A DNA stretch of 23,341 nucleotides. Origin: an uncultured Nocardiaceae bacterium (GTDB lineage: Bacteria > Actinomycetota > Actinomycetes > Mycobacteriales > Mycobacteriaceae). The first letter of the stretch is position 1. Every line of letters begins with the position of its first letter. A model generated the notes under the pieces. The model was not told the origin of the DNA, did no database searches, and was given only the letters and a program-made list of their open reading frames with translations. A program made the translations under genes and the position numbers. The stretch lies in assembly GCA_936936565.1 (NCBI GenBank), contig CAKZIX010000006.1, forward strand, positions 1-23,341, written 5' to 3'. Of the stretch, positions 15,626 through 23,013 are shown piece by piece.

Positions 15626-16236
15626 GTGACCACGAACCCCTTTTCGGAACCGCAGGACGGATCGGCGGCTGTGACACTGCACGAGCTTGCGTTCGAGACC
15701 GAGGTCGATCCCAACCGGCAGCCGCCGTTCGGTGTGGGTCCGGTGTCGCTGATCCTGTCCGAACCATCCCCACGTTGTGTGCGTCGCACGGGAAAGCGGC
15801 GATTGCTTCGAAGCAGATCACCCTCACCTCGAAGGGGCTCGGTTCGGAGCGGCCGACGTGGCGGACGTTTCTGCGTGCGTTTTCGTCGCGGTCAGGGAGC
15901 GCGGACGCGATCATCCGATTCGACTGCCCGGTCTGCGACATCTGCCGGCGTGGAATTCGGCGGGACCGCTGGATTGCGCTGTCCGTCGTCATGGCGATGG
16001 TGCTCGCTGTGGCGGCCGTCTATCTGGCTCGGCGCTACAACGCCGAGCAGCTCTATCTACCGCTGGCGTTCGTCATAGTGCCGGGTTGCTTCCCGATCGG
16101 ACTGCTGGCGGCGATCCTGTTGTGGCAGCGATCGAGCGTCTTCGCAGATGTACGTATGGACCGCGACCACAGCCGGCTGATCGTCAACGCCCACCCCGAA
16201 TTCGTCGCAGCGGCCGCCGACCGTCAGCTCCCGTAG
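15626..16236 (+). pseudogene. Two-helix membrane protein with an apparent frameshift
   Basis: Coding potential starts at a GTG (15626) with MTTNPFSEPQDGSAAV and continues in that frame through PVSLILSEPSP. It then becomes arginine-rich nonsense. One frame over, from about 15769, a protein-like sequence takes up: PTLCASHGKAAI, DCPVCDICRRGIRRDRW, then two membrane helices (WIALSVVMAMVLAVAAVYL and LAFVIVPGCFPIGLLAAIL). Losing one base in the CCCC run at 15768-15771 would account for this. The joined protein would be about 204 residues, with cysteines that may form a small zinc site before the helices. It could be a true pseudogene, a sequencing error or, less likely, programmed slippage. Its 3' end overlaps the convergent lipA by 13 bp. 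No known function. Confidence 0.6.
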
Positions 16237-17234
16237 CGGGCCAGGACCGCGCCGGCTTCCTGTGCCGCCGAGCCCTCGGCGGCCAGGTGTGCCATCGCCG
16301 GGGGTAGTTCCCGGCCGTGGTGTGCCATCGCCTGGGCGTACAGCCGGCCTGCGCGGTAGGAGGAGCGCACCAGCGGCCCGGCCATGACTCCGGCGAAACC
16401 GATGCGCTCGGCTTCCTCGGAGTGCGCGACGAACTCCTCGGGCTTGACCCAGCGATCCACCGGGTGGTGCAGCTTGGAGGGGCGCAGGTACTGGGTGATG
16501 GTGAGGATGTCGCAGCCGGCGTCGTGCAGGTCGCGCATGGCCTGGGTGACTTCGTCGAAAGTTTCGCCCATGCCGAGGATCAGGTTGGATTTCGTCACCA
16601 GCCCGGCCGCCCGCGCGGCGGTGAGTACCGCGAGCGAGCGCTCGTAGCGGAACGCCGGACGGATGCGCTTGAACACGCGCGGCACGGTTTCCAGGTTGTG
16701 CGCCAACACTTCCGGGCGAGAATCGAACACCTCGGCCAACTGCTCGGGCACGGCGTTGAAATCGGGAATCAGCAGCTCGACGCCGGTGCCCGGGTTCAGG
16801 GCGTGGATGCGCCGCACGGTCTCGGCGTAGAGCCAGGCACCGCCGTCGGACAGATCGTCGCGCGCCACCCCGGTGACCGTCGAGTACCGCAGCCCCATGG
16901 CCTGCACGCTCTCGGCGACCCGGCGCGGTTCGTCGCGATCCAGCGGTTCGGGCTTGCCGGTGTGGATCTGGCAGAAATCGCAGCGCCGCGTGCACTGGTC
17001 GCCGCCGATGAGGAAGGTGGCCTCGCGATCTTCCCAGCACTCGAAGATGTTCGGGCAGCCCGCCTCTTCGCAAACGGTATGCAGCCCTTCGCGCTTCACC
17101 AAACCCTTGAGCTCGGTGTACTCCGGGCCCATGGTGGCTTTGGTTTTGATCCAGGCCGGCTTGCGCTCGATGGGGGTTTGCGCGTTGCGGGCCTCGATGC
17201 GCAACAGCTTGCGACCCTCCGGAGTGATCGTCAC
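16224..17234 (-). CDS. lipA: Lipoyl synthase LipA
   Basis: This 336-residue radical-SAM enzyme inserts two sulfurs into octanoyl groups carried on lipoyl domains. The radical-SAM cluster motif is C81-x3-C85-x2-C88 (CTRRCDFC). The auxiliary cluster that donates sulfur is held by C55, C60 and C66 (CEEAGCPNIFEC). The C-terminal RSSYRAGRLY provides the conserved RSSY serine ligand. All are present. The GTG start overlaps the lipB stop by 4 bp (GTGA), so translation is coupled to lipB. It completes the dlaT to lipA operon, and the E2 protein it modifies is made from the same transcript. Confidence 0.97.
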   Translation of the reverse strand: MTITPEGRKLLRIEARNAQTPIERKPAWIKTKATMGPEYTELKGLVKREGLHTVCEEAGCPNIFECWEDREATFLIGGDQCTRRCDFCQIHTGKPEPLDRDEPRRVAESVQAMGLRYSTVTGVARDDLSDGGAWLYAETVRRIHALNPGTGVELLIPDFNAVPEQLAEVFDSRPEVLAHNLETVPRVFKRIRPAFRYERSLAVLTAARAAGLVTKSNLILGMGETFDEVTQAMRDLHDAGCDILTITQYLRPSKLHHPVDRWVKPEEFVAHSEEAERIGFAGVMAGPLVRSSYRAGRLYAQAMAHHGRELPPAMAHLAAEGSAAQEAGAVLARYGS

Positions 17235-17968
17235 GAAACCGACTCTACGCTCGTCAAGTTGGCGAAGTTCACGCGTGCTATGTCACACGGGCGTACCGCG
17301 AGCGTGCCGTCGAGAGCATCGCAGATCTGTTGCGCGACAATCGAACTCACGTCGGCAACCGTGATTTCCCGGCCCAGCTCGGCGGACAGCGAGGTGACGC
17401 CGGCGTCGGCGATGCCGCACGGGACGATGGCGTCGAAGGCGGTCAGGGCCGGATTGCAGTTGATGGCGAACCCGTGCATCGCGACCCCGCGCTGCACCCG
17501 CACGCCGATCGCGGCGATCTTGCGTTCGGGCCGCCATACGCCACCACTCATCGACGCAGGCAGCCACACTCCGGAGCGGCCCTCGACGCGCCCGCCCTCG
17601 ACGCCGAATACCGAGCACACCTCGATGAGGGCCTGCTCGAGCCGGCGGACGTAGTTGACCACGTCGATGGGCTCGGCGAGGCGGACGATGGGGTAGCCGA
17701 CCAGCTGTCCGGGCCCGTGCCAGGTGATCTTCCCACCGCGGTCCACCTCGACGACGGGGGTGCCGTCGGTGGGCAAATCCTCCACCGCGGTGCGCCGCCC
17801 GGCCGTGTATACCGACGGGTGTTCCAGTAGCAGCAGCGTGTCGGAGCCGGTGCCGCCGGCGCGTGCGTCGGCCAGCGTGCGCTGCAGCTCCCACGCCTCG
17901 GTGTAGCCGATGGTGCCGAGCTGCCGCACCTGGATCGGATCACTGTCCAGCCGCGCTGATTGACGCAT
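17231..17968 (-). CDS. lipB: Octanoyltransferase LipB
   Basis: This 245-residue enzyme transfers octanoyl from acyl carrier protein to the lysine of lipoyl domains, the step before LipA. The catalytic dyad is Cys184 (VPCGI) and Lys150 (RKIAAIGVR). Other family signatures are LLLLEHPSVYTAGRR, DRGGKITWHGPGQLVGYP and MHGFAINCNPAL. Length and motifs are normal for the family. The ATG at 17966-17968 lies 9 bp after the stop of the GNAT gene. Confidence 0.97.
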   Translation of the reverse strand: MRQSARLDSDPIQVRQLGTIGYTEAWELQRTLADARAGGTGSDTLLLLEHPSVYTAGRRTAVEDLPTDGTPVVEVDRGGKITWHGPGQLVGYPIVRLAEPIDVVNYVRRLEQALIEVCSVFGVEGGRVEGRSGVWLPASMSGGVWRPERKIAAIGVRVQRGVAMHGFAINCNPALTAFDAIVPCGIADAGVTSLSAELGREITVADVSSIVAQQICDALDGTLAVRPCDIARVNFANLTSVESVS

Positions 17969-17977
17969 TCTTCGAGG

Positions 17978-18472
17978 CTACGCCGCGTCCAGCGACAGTT
18001 GCATGAGGGTCAGGTCCAGCCAGCGCCCGAACTTGGTGCCGACCTCCGGCAGCTGCCCGACGATCCGGAAACCGAACTGTTCGTGCAGCTTGATCGAGCC
18101 GAGGTTGCCGGACTCGATGCCCGCCACGATCGCATGCAGCCCCGCGGTCCGCGCCCGCGAAATCAGTTCGGCCAGTAGCGCGCTCGCCACCCCGCGACGC
18201 TGAAAATCCGCGCCGACGTACACCGAGTTCTCGACGGTGTGCCGGTAGCCGGTCTTGGGCCGCCACTGTGCGTAGCTGGCGTACCCGGCGACGCGCCCGT
18301 CGATTTCGGCGACCAGGAACGGGAACTGCGCGCGGCGCTGCTCGAACCACTCGGTGTAGGCGGGCAGCTCGGTCGGCTCGTCGTCCCAGTTCGCCGTGGT
18401 GTCGACGATTGCCGCGTTGTGGATCACCAGGATCTCGGGCAGGTCTCGCGGCTGCGCGTCGCGGACGATCAC
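17978..18472 (-). CDS. GNAT N-acetyltransferase, phosphinothricin-acetyltransferase-like
   Basis: This is a 164-residue GNAT. I place the start at the GTG 18470-18472, whose GTGA overlaps the stop of the epimerase gene. The longer open frame upstream is arginine-rich and only shadows that gene. The protein begins IVRDAQPRDLPEILVIHN and contains WFEQRRAQFPFLVAE, SVYVGADFQRRGVASALL (acetyl-CoA pyrophosphate loop, QRRGVA) and ESGNLGSIKLHEQFGF. These are typical of the Pat/Bar/MddA subgroup that acetylates phosphinothricin or methionine sulfone-type compounds. Substrate cannot be told from sequence. In M. tuberculosis lipB follows Rv2216 directly, so this gene is an insertion into an otherwise conserved operon. 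Confidence 0.9.
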   Translation of the reverse strand: MIVRDAQPRDLPEILVIHNAAIVDTTANWDDEPTELPAYTEWFEQRRAQFPFLVAEIDGRVAGYASYAQWRPKTGYRHTVENSVYVGADFQRRGVASALLAELISRARTAGLHAIVAGIESGNLGSIKLHEQFGFRIVGQLPEVGTKFGRWLDLTLMQLSLDAA

Positions 18473-19356
18473 TCGAGAACCGCCGCGAGCGCTTCCCCGA
18501 GGGTGTTGTGGCGGAACGTGAATCCGGCCTGTTCGAGCACTGCCGGGATCGCCCGCTGGCCGCCGAGCAGACCTGCCTTGGCGAACTCTCCGGCGACGGC
18601 GATCAGCGCGAACCGGGGCACCACCCACGGCGCGGGCCGATGCATCGCGGCCGCGAGTGCCTGGGTGAACTGCGCGTTCGTGCAGGGTGTCGGCCCGACC
18701 GAGTTCAATGGGCCGCGCACCTGCGAATTCTCCAGCGCAAACGTGATGGCGCGGATTTCGTCCTCGAGCGAGATCCACGGCATGTACTGGCGGCCACTGC
18801 CGAGCCGCCCGCCCAGTCCGAGCCAGTAGATGAGCCGCAGCCGGCCGAGCAGGCCGCCGTTGCGCGAGAGGACGAGCCCGCTGCGCACCGACACGACTCG
18901 GGCGCCGGCGGCCGCCGCCGGGGCGGTGGCCGCTTCCCAGTCGGACACCAGTTCGGCGAGGAAATCAGTTCCGGGCGAGGATGTTTCGTCGATCGTGCGG
19001 GTGCCGGTGTCGCCGTAGTAGCCGACCGCGCTGGCGTTGATCAGCACCGGCACCCCGGCGCGGGCCACCTCGGTGGCCAGCACGTCGGTGGGCGTGATCC
19101 GGCTGTCGCGCAACTCCTGCTTGAACGCGCCGTTCCAGCGCCGGGATCCGACGTTGACCCCACACAGATTCACCACCGCGTCGGCACCGTCGAGTACCCC
19201 GGCGGCCAGTGCGCCGCCGGCCGGATCCCACTGGAACTCGTCGGGCGCGGCGGACGGCCGCCGGACCAACCGGACGACCTCGTGGCCGCTGCCGCGCAGC
19301 GACGCCACGAGTGCCGAACCGATCAGACCCGACGACCCCGCGACAACGACCTTCAT
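18469..19356 (-). CDS. TIGR01777-family NAD(P)-dependent epimerase/oxidoreductase
   Basis: This 295-residue protein corresponds to M. tuberculosis Rv2216. It is an extended short-chain dehydrogenase of the YfcH/TIGR01777 family. The Rossmann motif GSSGLIGSAL sits at residues 8-17, followed by DAVVNLCGVNV, the YYGDTG catalytic-site segment and a DUF1731-type C-terminus (PAPWVVPRFALI; VLEQAGFTFRHNTLGEAL). I start it at the ATG 19354-19356, 20 bp after dlaT, because MKVVVAGSSG begins the Rossmann fold at once. Substrate unknown; family members are often called cell-division inhibitor SulA homologues without evidence. Confidence 0.92.
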   Translation of the reverse strand: MKVVVAGSSGLIGSALVASLRGSGHEVVRLVRRPSAAPDEFQWDPAGGALAAGVLDGADAVVNLCGVNVGSRRWNGAFKQELRDSRITPTDVLATEVARAGVPVLINASAVGYYGDTGTRTIDETSSPGTDFLAELVSDWEAATAPAAAAGARVVSVRSGLVLSRNGGLLGRLRLIYWLGLGGRLGSGRQYMPWISLEDEIRAITFALENSQVRGPLNSVGPTPCTNAQFTQALAAAMHRPAPWVVPRFALIAVAGEFAKAGLLGGQRAIPAVLEQAGFTFRHNTLGEALAAVLE

Positions 19357-19376
19357 AGGTGTCGCGCCGAAGCCCG

Positions 19377-21233
19377 TCACAGACCGAGGTCGGCCTCGAA
19401 CGACGCGTCCTCGAGCCGGTGCTTGATCGTGGTGAGGAAGCGGCCGGCGTCGGCGCCGTCGACGAGGCGGTGATCGTAGGTGAGCGGCAGGAAGCACATC
19501 GAGCGGATGCCGATCGACTCGTTGCCGAACTCGTCGGCAATCACGACCGGACGCTTGACGATTGCGCCGGTGCCCAGCATCGCCGCCTGCGGCGGCACCA
19601 GGATCGGGGTGTCGAACAAGGCGCCCTGGCTACCGATGTTGGTGATCGTGAACGTGCCGCCGGTGAGCTCGTCGGGCTTGAGGCCGCCGGTGCGGGCGCG
19701 GTTGGCGATGTCGGCGATCGCGCGGGCGAGCCCGGCCAGCGACAGGTCGCTGGCGTTGTGGATCACCGGCGAGAGCAGCCCGTTGTCGGTGTCCACCGCG
19801 ATGCCGAGGTGCACCGAACCGTGGTAGGTGATCTCCTTGGCGGCCTCGTCGTAGCTGGCGTTGACATTCGGGTGCACGCCCAGCGCCTCGACGACGGCCT
19901 TGGCGAAGAACGGCAGGAACGTCAGGTTGACGCCCTCGCGCTCCTTGAACGCCGCCTTCGCCTGCGCACGCAGCGACGCGATCTTGGTGACGTCTGCTTC
20001 GTGGACCTGCGTGAGCTGGGCAGTGGTCTGCAGCGACTCGCGCGTCTTGATCGCGGTGATCTGCCGAATCCGGTTGGCCTTCTGCGTCGTTCCGCGCAGG
20101 TGGCTCAGATCCCGGTCGGCGGCCTTCGCGGCGGGCGCTGCGGCCGGCGCCGGCTTCTGCTCGGCGGGCGCGGGGGCCGGTGCCTGCTTCGCCTCGGCCG
20201 CGGCGAGCACGTCCTGCTTGCGGATGCGTCCGCCCACGCCGGAACCCTTGATCTCGGCCAGGTCGACGTTGTTCTCCGCGGCGAGCTTGCGGACCAGCGG
20301 GGTGACGTACGGCGTGCCACCGGACTCGGTCTCCGGCTGCGACGGTGCCGGCGAGGCCGCGGCGGGCTTGGGCTCGGGCCGCGGTTCGGGCTTGGGCTCT
20401 TCGGCCTTGGGCTCGGGCTTCGGTTCGGGCTTGGACTCTTCGGCCTTGGGTTCCGGTTTCGGCTCGGGCTTGGGTTCCGGCTTGGGCTCTTCGGCCTTCG
20501 ATTCCTCGGCCTTCGGTTCAGGCTTCGGTTCGGGCTTGGACTCGGCCGCGCTCGGTGCGCCACTGCCGATGACGGCGAGCTGGCCGCCGACCTCGACGAC
20601 GTCGTCTTCCTGGGCGGTGATTTCCAGCAGCGTGCCCGAAGTCGGCGACGGGATCTCCGTGTCGACCTTGTCGGTGGAGACCTCGAGCAGCGGCTCGTCG
20701 GCCTGGACCTCGTCGCCGACCGCCTTGAGCCAGCGGGTGACGGTGCCCTCGGTGACCGATTCACCGAGCGCGGGCATGGTGACGGGCGTCGAGTCGCCAT
20801 CGGAAGAAGCTGGGGCAGAAGACTTTTCGGATTCGTCCGACTTCTCCGGTTCAGCCTCGGCCGCAGCCGCGGGCTGCTCGGGCTCCGGCTCCGGTTCGGG
20901 CTCTGCGGCCTTGGATTCTTCGGCGGGCGCTTCGGCGGCGGGCTCGTCGGCCGTGTCCGACTTGTCGGAGCTGTCCTGCGCGCCGTCGCCGTCGGCGGAA
21001 TCGCCGATGACGCCGAGATCGCCGCCGACCTCGACGACGTCGTCCTCCTGCGCGATGATCTTGCTCAGGACTCCGGCAGCGGGCGAGGGGATCTCGGTAT
21101 CGACCTTGTCGGTCGAGACCTCCAGCAACGGCTCGTCTACCTCGACCGTGTCACCCTCGTTCTTGAGCCACCTCGTCACCGTTCCCTCGGTGACGCTCTC
21201 ACCAAGAGCTGGCATCTGGACGGTGAAGGCCAT
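19377..21233 (-). CDS. dlaT: Dihydrolipoamide acyltransferase E2 (DlaT/SucB)
   Basis: This 618-residue E2 core of a 2-oxoacid dehydrogenase complex, in mycobacteria pyruvate dehydrogenase and the peroxynitrite reductase complex, has two N-terminal lipoyl domains with lipoyl lysines Lys43 and Lys189 (both in STDKVDTEIPSP). A first acidic Glu/Pro/Ala linker runs about 80-145. A second linker (about 225-310) is a long run of EPKPEPK and AEESK repeats. A peripheral-subunit-binding domain follows (VTPLVRKLAAENNVDL; GRIRKQDVLAA), then the catalytic domain with His588 and Asp592 (HRLVDG). The ATG at 21231-21233 has GAGGAG 9 bases upstream. It heads the operon that ends with lipB and lipA. Confidence 0.96.
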   Translation of the reverse strand: MAFTVQMPALGESVTEGTVTRWLKNEGDTVEVDEPLLEVSTDKVDTEIPSPAAGVLSKIIAQEDDVVEVGGDLGVIGDSADGDGAQDSSDKSDTADEPAAEAPAEESKAAEPEPEPEPEQPAAAAEAEPEKSDESEKSSAPASSDGDSTPVTMPALGESVTEGTVTRWLKAVGDEVQADEPLLEVSTDKVDTEIPSPTSGTLLEITAQEDDVVEVGGQLAVIGSGAPSAAESKPEPKPEPKAEESKAEEPKPEPKPEPKPEPKAEESKPEPKPEPKAEEPKPEPRPEPKPAAASPAPSQPETESGGTPYVTPLVRKLAAENNVDLAEIKGSGVGGRIRKQDVLAAAEAKQAPAPAPAEQKPAPAAAPAAKAADRDLSHLRGTTQKANRIRQITAIKTRESLQTTAQLTQVHEADVTKIASLRAQAKAAFKEREGVNLTFLPFFAKAVVEALGVHPNVNASYDEAAKEITYHGSVHLGIAVDTDNGLLSPVIHNASDLSLAGLARAIADIANRARTGGLKPDELTGGTFTITNIGSQGALFDTPILVPPQAAMLGTGAIVKRPVVIADEFGNESIGIRSMCFLPLTYDHRLVDGADAGRFLTTIKHRLEDASFEADLGL

Positions 21234-21448
21234 GTCAGTTGACTCCTCGACGCTCGAGTTCCTTGGTGACCGACTTGTGGTCGACCACCATTGTGCTGTG
21301 CCCGCCCGAATCGCGCGGGGACTTGTCCGCTATCCATCCTTGCACTCGATCATGAAGTGCATCCGGTGAGACACCCACTCTTGCGAGCCGGGCTGGCAGA
21401 CTCGAAGGTGGGTTGGCGAGGTTTGTCGCGTTCACGAGGAGGACGTGC

Positions 21449-21775
21449 GTGGGATTGTTCGATCGATTCAGGCGTCCGGCCCGCGGGGGTGCCGGTAGTG
21501 GCGGCGACGCGCAGTACCTGGCGGAGTGGGTGCGCACCCACGTGGGTGTCGAGGCCTACGTGGAGCCGAAGACCACCGTCACCGATGTCACCGTGATGCT
21601 CGTGGCGGCCGACGGCGAATGGACCCGTCGGATCGTCGGCGAGCGTGGTGCGCAACGGATTTCGCGCGAACTGAAGATTCCGGTGTACGACGCTTCGCGG
21701 GTCGGCTACCCGCAGCGGATGCGCGACTACGACGCCCGGCAGCGAGCGCAGCGGCGCGAGCGCGATCTGGGCTGA
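21449..21775 (+). CDS. Small conserved-type actinobacterial protein, unknown function
   Basis: This 108-residue protein starts at a GTG (21449) chosen because AGGAGG lies 6 bases upstream and the N-terminus is then MGLFDRFRRPARGG. A longer start at 21413 lacks this signal. After a glycine/arginine-rich linker comes a compact domain (YLAEWVRTHVGVEAYVEP; TVTDVTVMLVAADGEWTRR; RELKIPVYDASRVGYP) and a basic tail. The pattern suggests a small alpha/beta fold, but I recognise no catalytic motif. It resembles short proteins in related genomes sometimes mislabelled oxidoreductase. It is divergent from dlaT and convergent with the PepA ORF. In M. tuberculosis this place is taken by ephD. Confidence 0.75.
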   Translation: MGLFDRFRRPARGGAGSGGDAQYLAEWVRTHVGVEAYVEPKTTVTDVTVMLVAADGEWTRRIVGERGAQRISRELKIPVYDASRVGYPQRMRDYDARQRAQRRERDLG

Positions 21776-21797
21776 GCGGCGCACGGGCCGGGGTGTG

Positions 21798-21876
21798 GCG
21801 GGACTGAGCGCCCACTTTCGGCATCCGCGAGGCAGTTTCGGCCCTGCGATGCACGAAAGTGGGCGCTGTGTCCCGC
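21798..21876. terminator. Long palindrome between convergent genes, probable bidirectional terminator
   Basis: The central stem pairs agcgcccactttcg (21807-21820) with cgaaagtgggcgct (21854-21867), 14 perfect bp. It is extended outward by gcggga/tcccgc (21798-21803, 21871-21876) and inward by gcatc/gatgc (21821-21825, 21848-21852). It begins 22 bp after the small plus-strand gene and ends against the stop of the minus-strand PepA ORF. Its sequence partly matches the palindrome at 14631-14680, so it may belong to a dispersed repeat family. Confidence 0.75.
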
Positions 21877-23013
21877 TCAGCCGTTGACGACGATGTCTTC
21901 GAGCACCGCGAGGATCGTGCGAACCGGTACGCCGGTACCGCCCTTGGTGGTGTAGCCCCACGGGCTGCCGGTGTTGTACGCCGGCCCGGCGATGTCGATG
22001 TGTGCCCACTGCACGCCGTCGGCGACGAACTCCTTCAGGAACCGGCCGGCCGAGAGCATCCCGCCCCAGCGGTGTGGGGTGACGTTCGACAGATCCGCGA
22101 CGCGCGAATCCAGATCCGCCCGAAGTTCCTCGGGAAGCGGCATGGACCAAGCGTTTTCACCGACTTGCTGCGAGATGCGCGCGACTCGATCGCGGAACTC
22201 GTCGGTGCCCATCACGCCCGGCGTGCGGGTGCCCAGCGCCACCATCTGCGCGCCGGTGAGGGTTGCGGTGTCGATCAGGTACGCGGGGGATTCCTCGCAC
22301 GCGCGCACGATGGCGTCGGCCAGGATCAGCCGGCCCTCGGCGTCGGTATTGATCACCTCGACCGTCGTGCCGCCGTACTGCGTCAGCACATCGCCCGGCC
22401 GTTGCGCGGTGTCGGACGGCATGTTCTCGGCCATCGGTACCGTGGCCGTCACGTCGACGTCGAGTTTCAGCATTCCGGCCAACGCGACCGTCGCGATGAC
22501 GGCGGCGGCCCCGCCCATGTCCTTCTTCATCAGCAGCATGGAGGAGGACGGTTTCAGGTCCAGCCCGCCCGTGTCGAAGCAGACCCCCTTGCCGACGATC
22601 GCCAGCAGCGGTCCCTCGTCGCCGAGGCGGATGTCGATCAGGCGCGGCGCCTCGGCCGCGGCCAGCACGAGGCCCGGCTGCCGGCCCCCGATCAGCTCCA
22701 GGTAGACCTCCGCCAGGAGCTCGCTGTCGAGCAGGGCGCCGTGCAGCGTCCGCTCGACCAGCGACACCTTGTAGCGTTTGCACAGGGCGTCCAGCGAGTT
22801 GGGCATGCCCGGAAACCGGCTCTGGGCCAGTTTCAGCGTATCGATCCAGCGCGCCTCGCCGGTGATCGGCCGGCCGCACCGCGCATATTCGAAGTCGATG
22901 AAGTTGCGGTCGAAGGCGGCGTTGTGCGCGATGATCGCGTAGACGAATGACGCGATGGTGAGCGCGGTCAGGAGCACGGCCGCGAGTCTAGTGACTCCCC
23001 GTCCCGGCACCAC
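21877..23013 (-). CDS. pepA: Leucyl aminopeptidase (PepA) catalytic domain preceded by a DnaQ exonuclease fragment; chimeric ORF
   Basis: One open frame of 378 codons contains three kinds of sequence. Residues 1 to about 27 are a hydrophobic segment (LLTALTIASFVYAI). Residues about 28-118 match the C-terminal two thirds of the DNA polymerase III proofreading exonuclease DnaQ: AHNAAFDRNFIDFEY (Exo II), MPNSLDALCKRY and TLHGALLDSELLAEVYLEL (Exo III, His91, Asp96); the Exo I motif is absent. From about 120 it is peptidase family M17, with Lys142, Asp147, Lys154, Asp165, Asp224, Glu226 and Arg228 all present. Within PepA, residues 120-165 (FDTGGLDLKPSSSMLLMKKD) look proteobacterial, whereas the rest looks actinobacterial. 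A normal PepA is about 500 residues with a different N-domain. The start is uncertain; the GTG at 22975-22977 is an alternative. Most likely the true pepA 3' end is joined to foreign pieces by misassembly or rearrangement. Confidence 0.75.
   Translation of the reverse strand: MVPGRGVTRLAAVLLTALTIASFVYAIIAHNAAFDRNFIDFEYARCGRPITGEARWIDTLKLAQSRFPGMPNSLDALCKRYKVSLVERTLHGALLDSELLAEVYLELIGGRQPGLVLAAAEAPRLIDIRLGDEGPLLAIVGKGVCFDTGGLDLKPSSSMLLMKKDMGGAAAVIATVALAGMLKLDVDVTATVPMAENMPSDTAQRPGDVLTQYGGTTVEVINTDAEGRLILADAIVRACEESPAYLIDTATLTGAQMVALGTRTPGVMGTDEFRDRVARISQQVGENAWSMPLPEELRADLDSRVADLSNVTPHRWGGMLSAGRFLKEFVADGVQWAHIDIAGPAYNTGSPWGYTTKGGTGVPVRTILAVLEDIVVNG

Noticed and set aside
18473..18778. Longer start for the GNAT gene
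   Set aside because: The upstream 102 codons are arginine-rich antisignal from the overlapping epimerase gene. The GNAT fold begins at the GTG 18470-18472.
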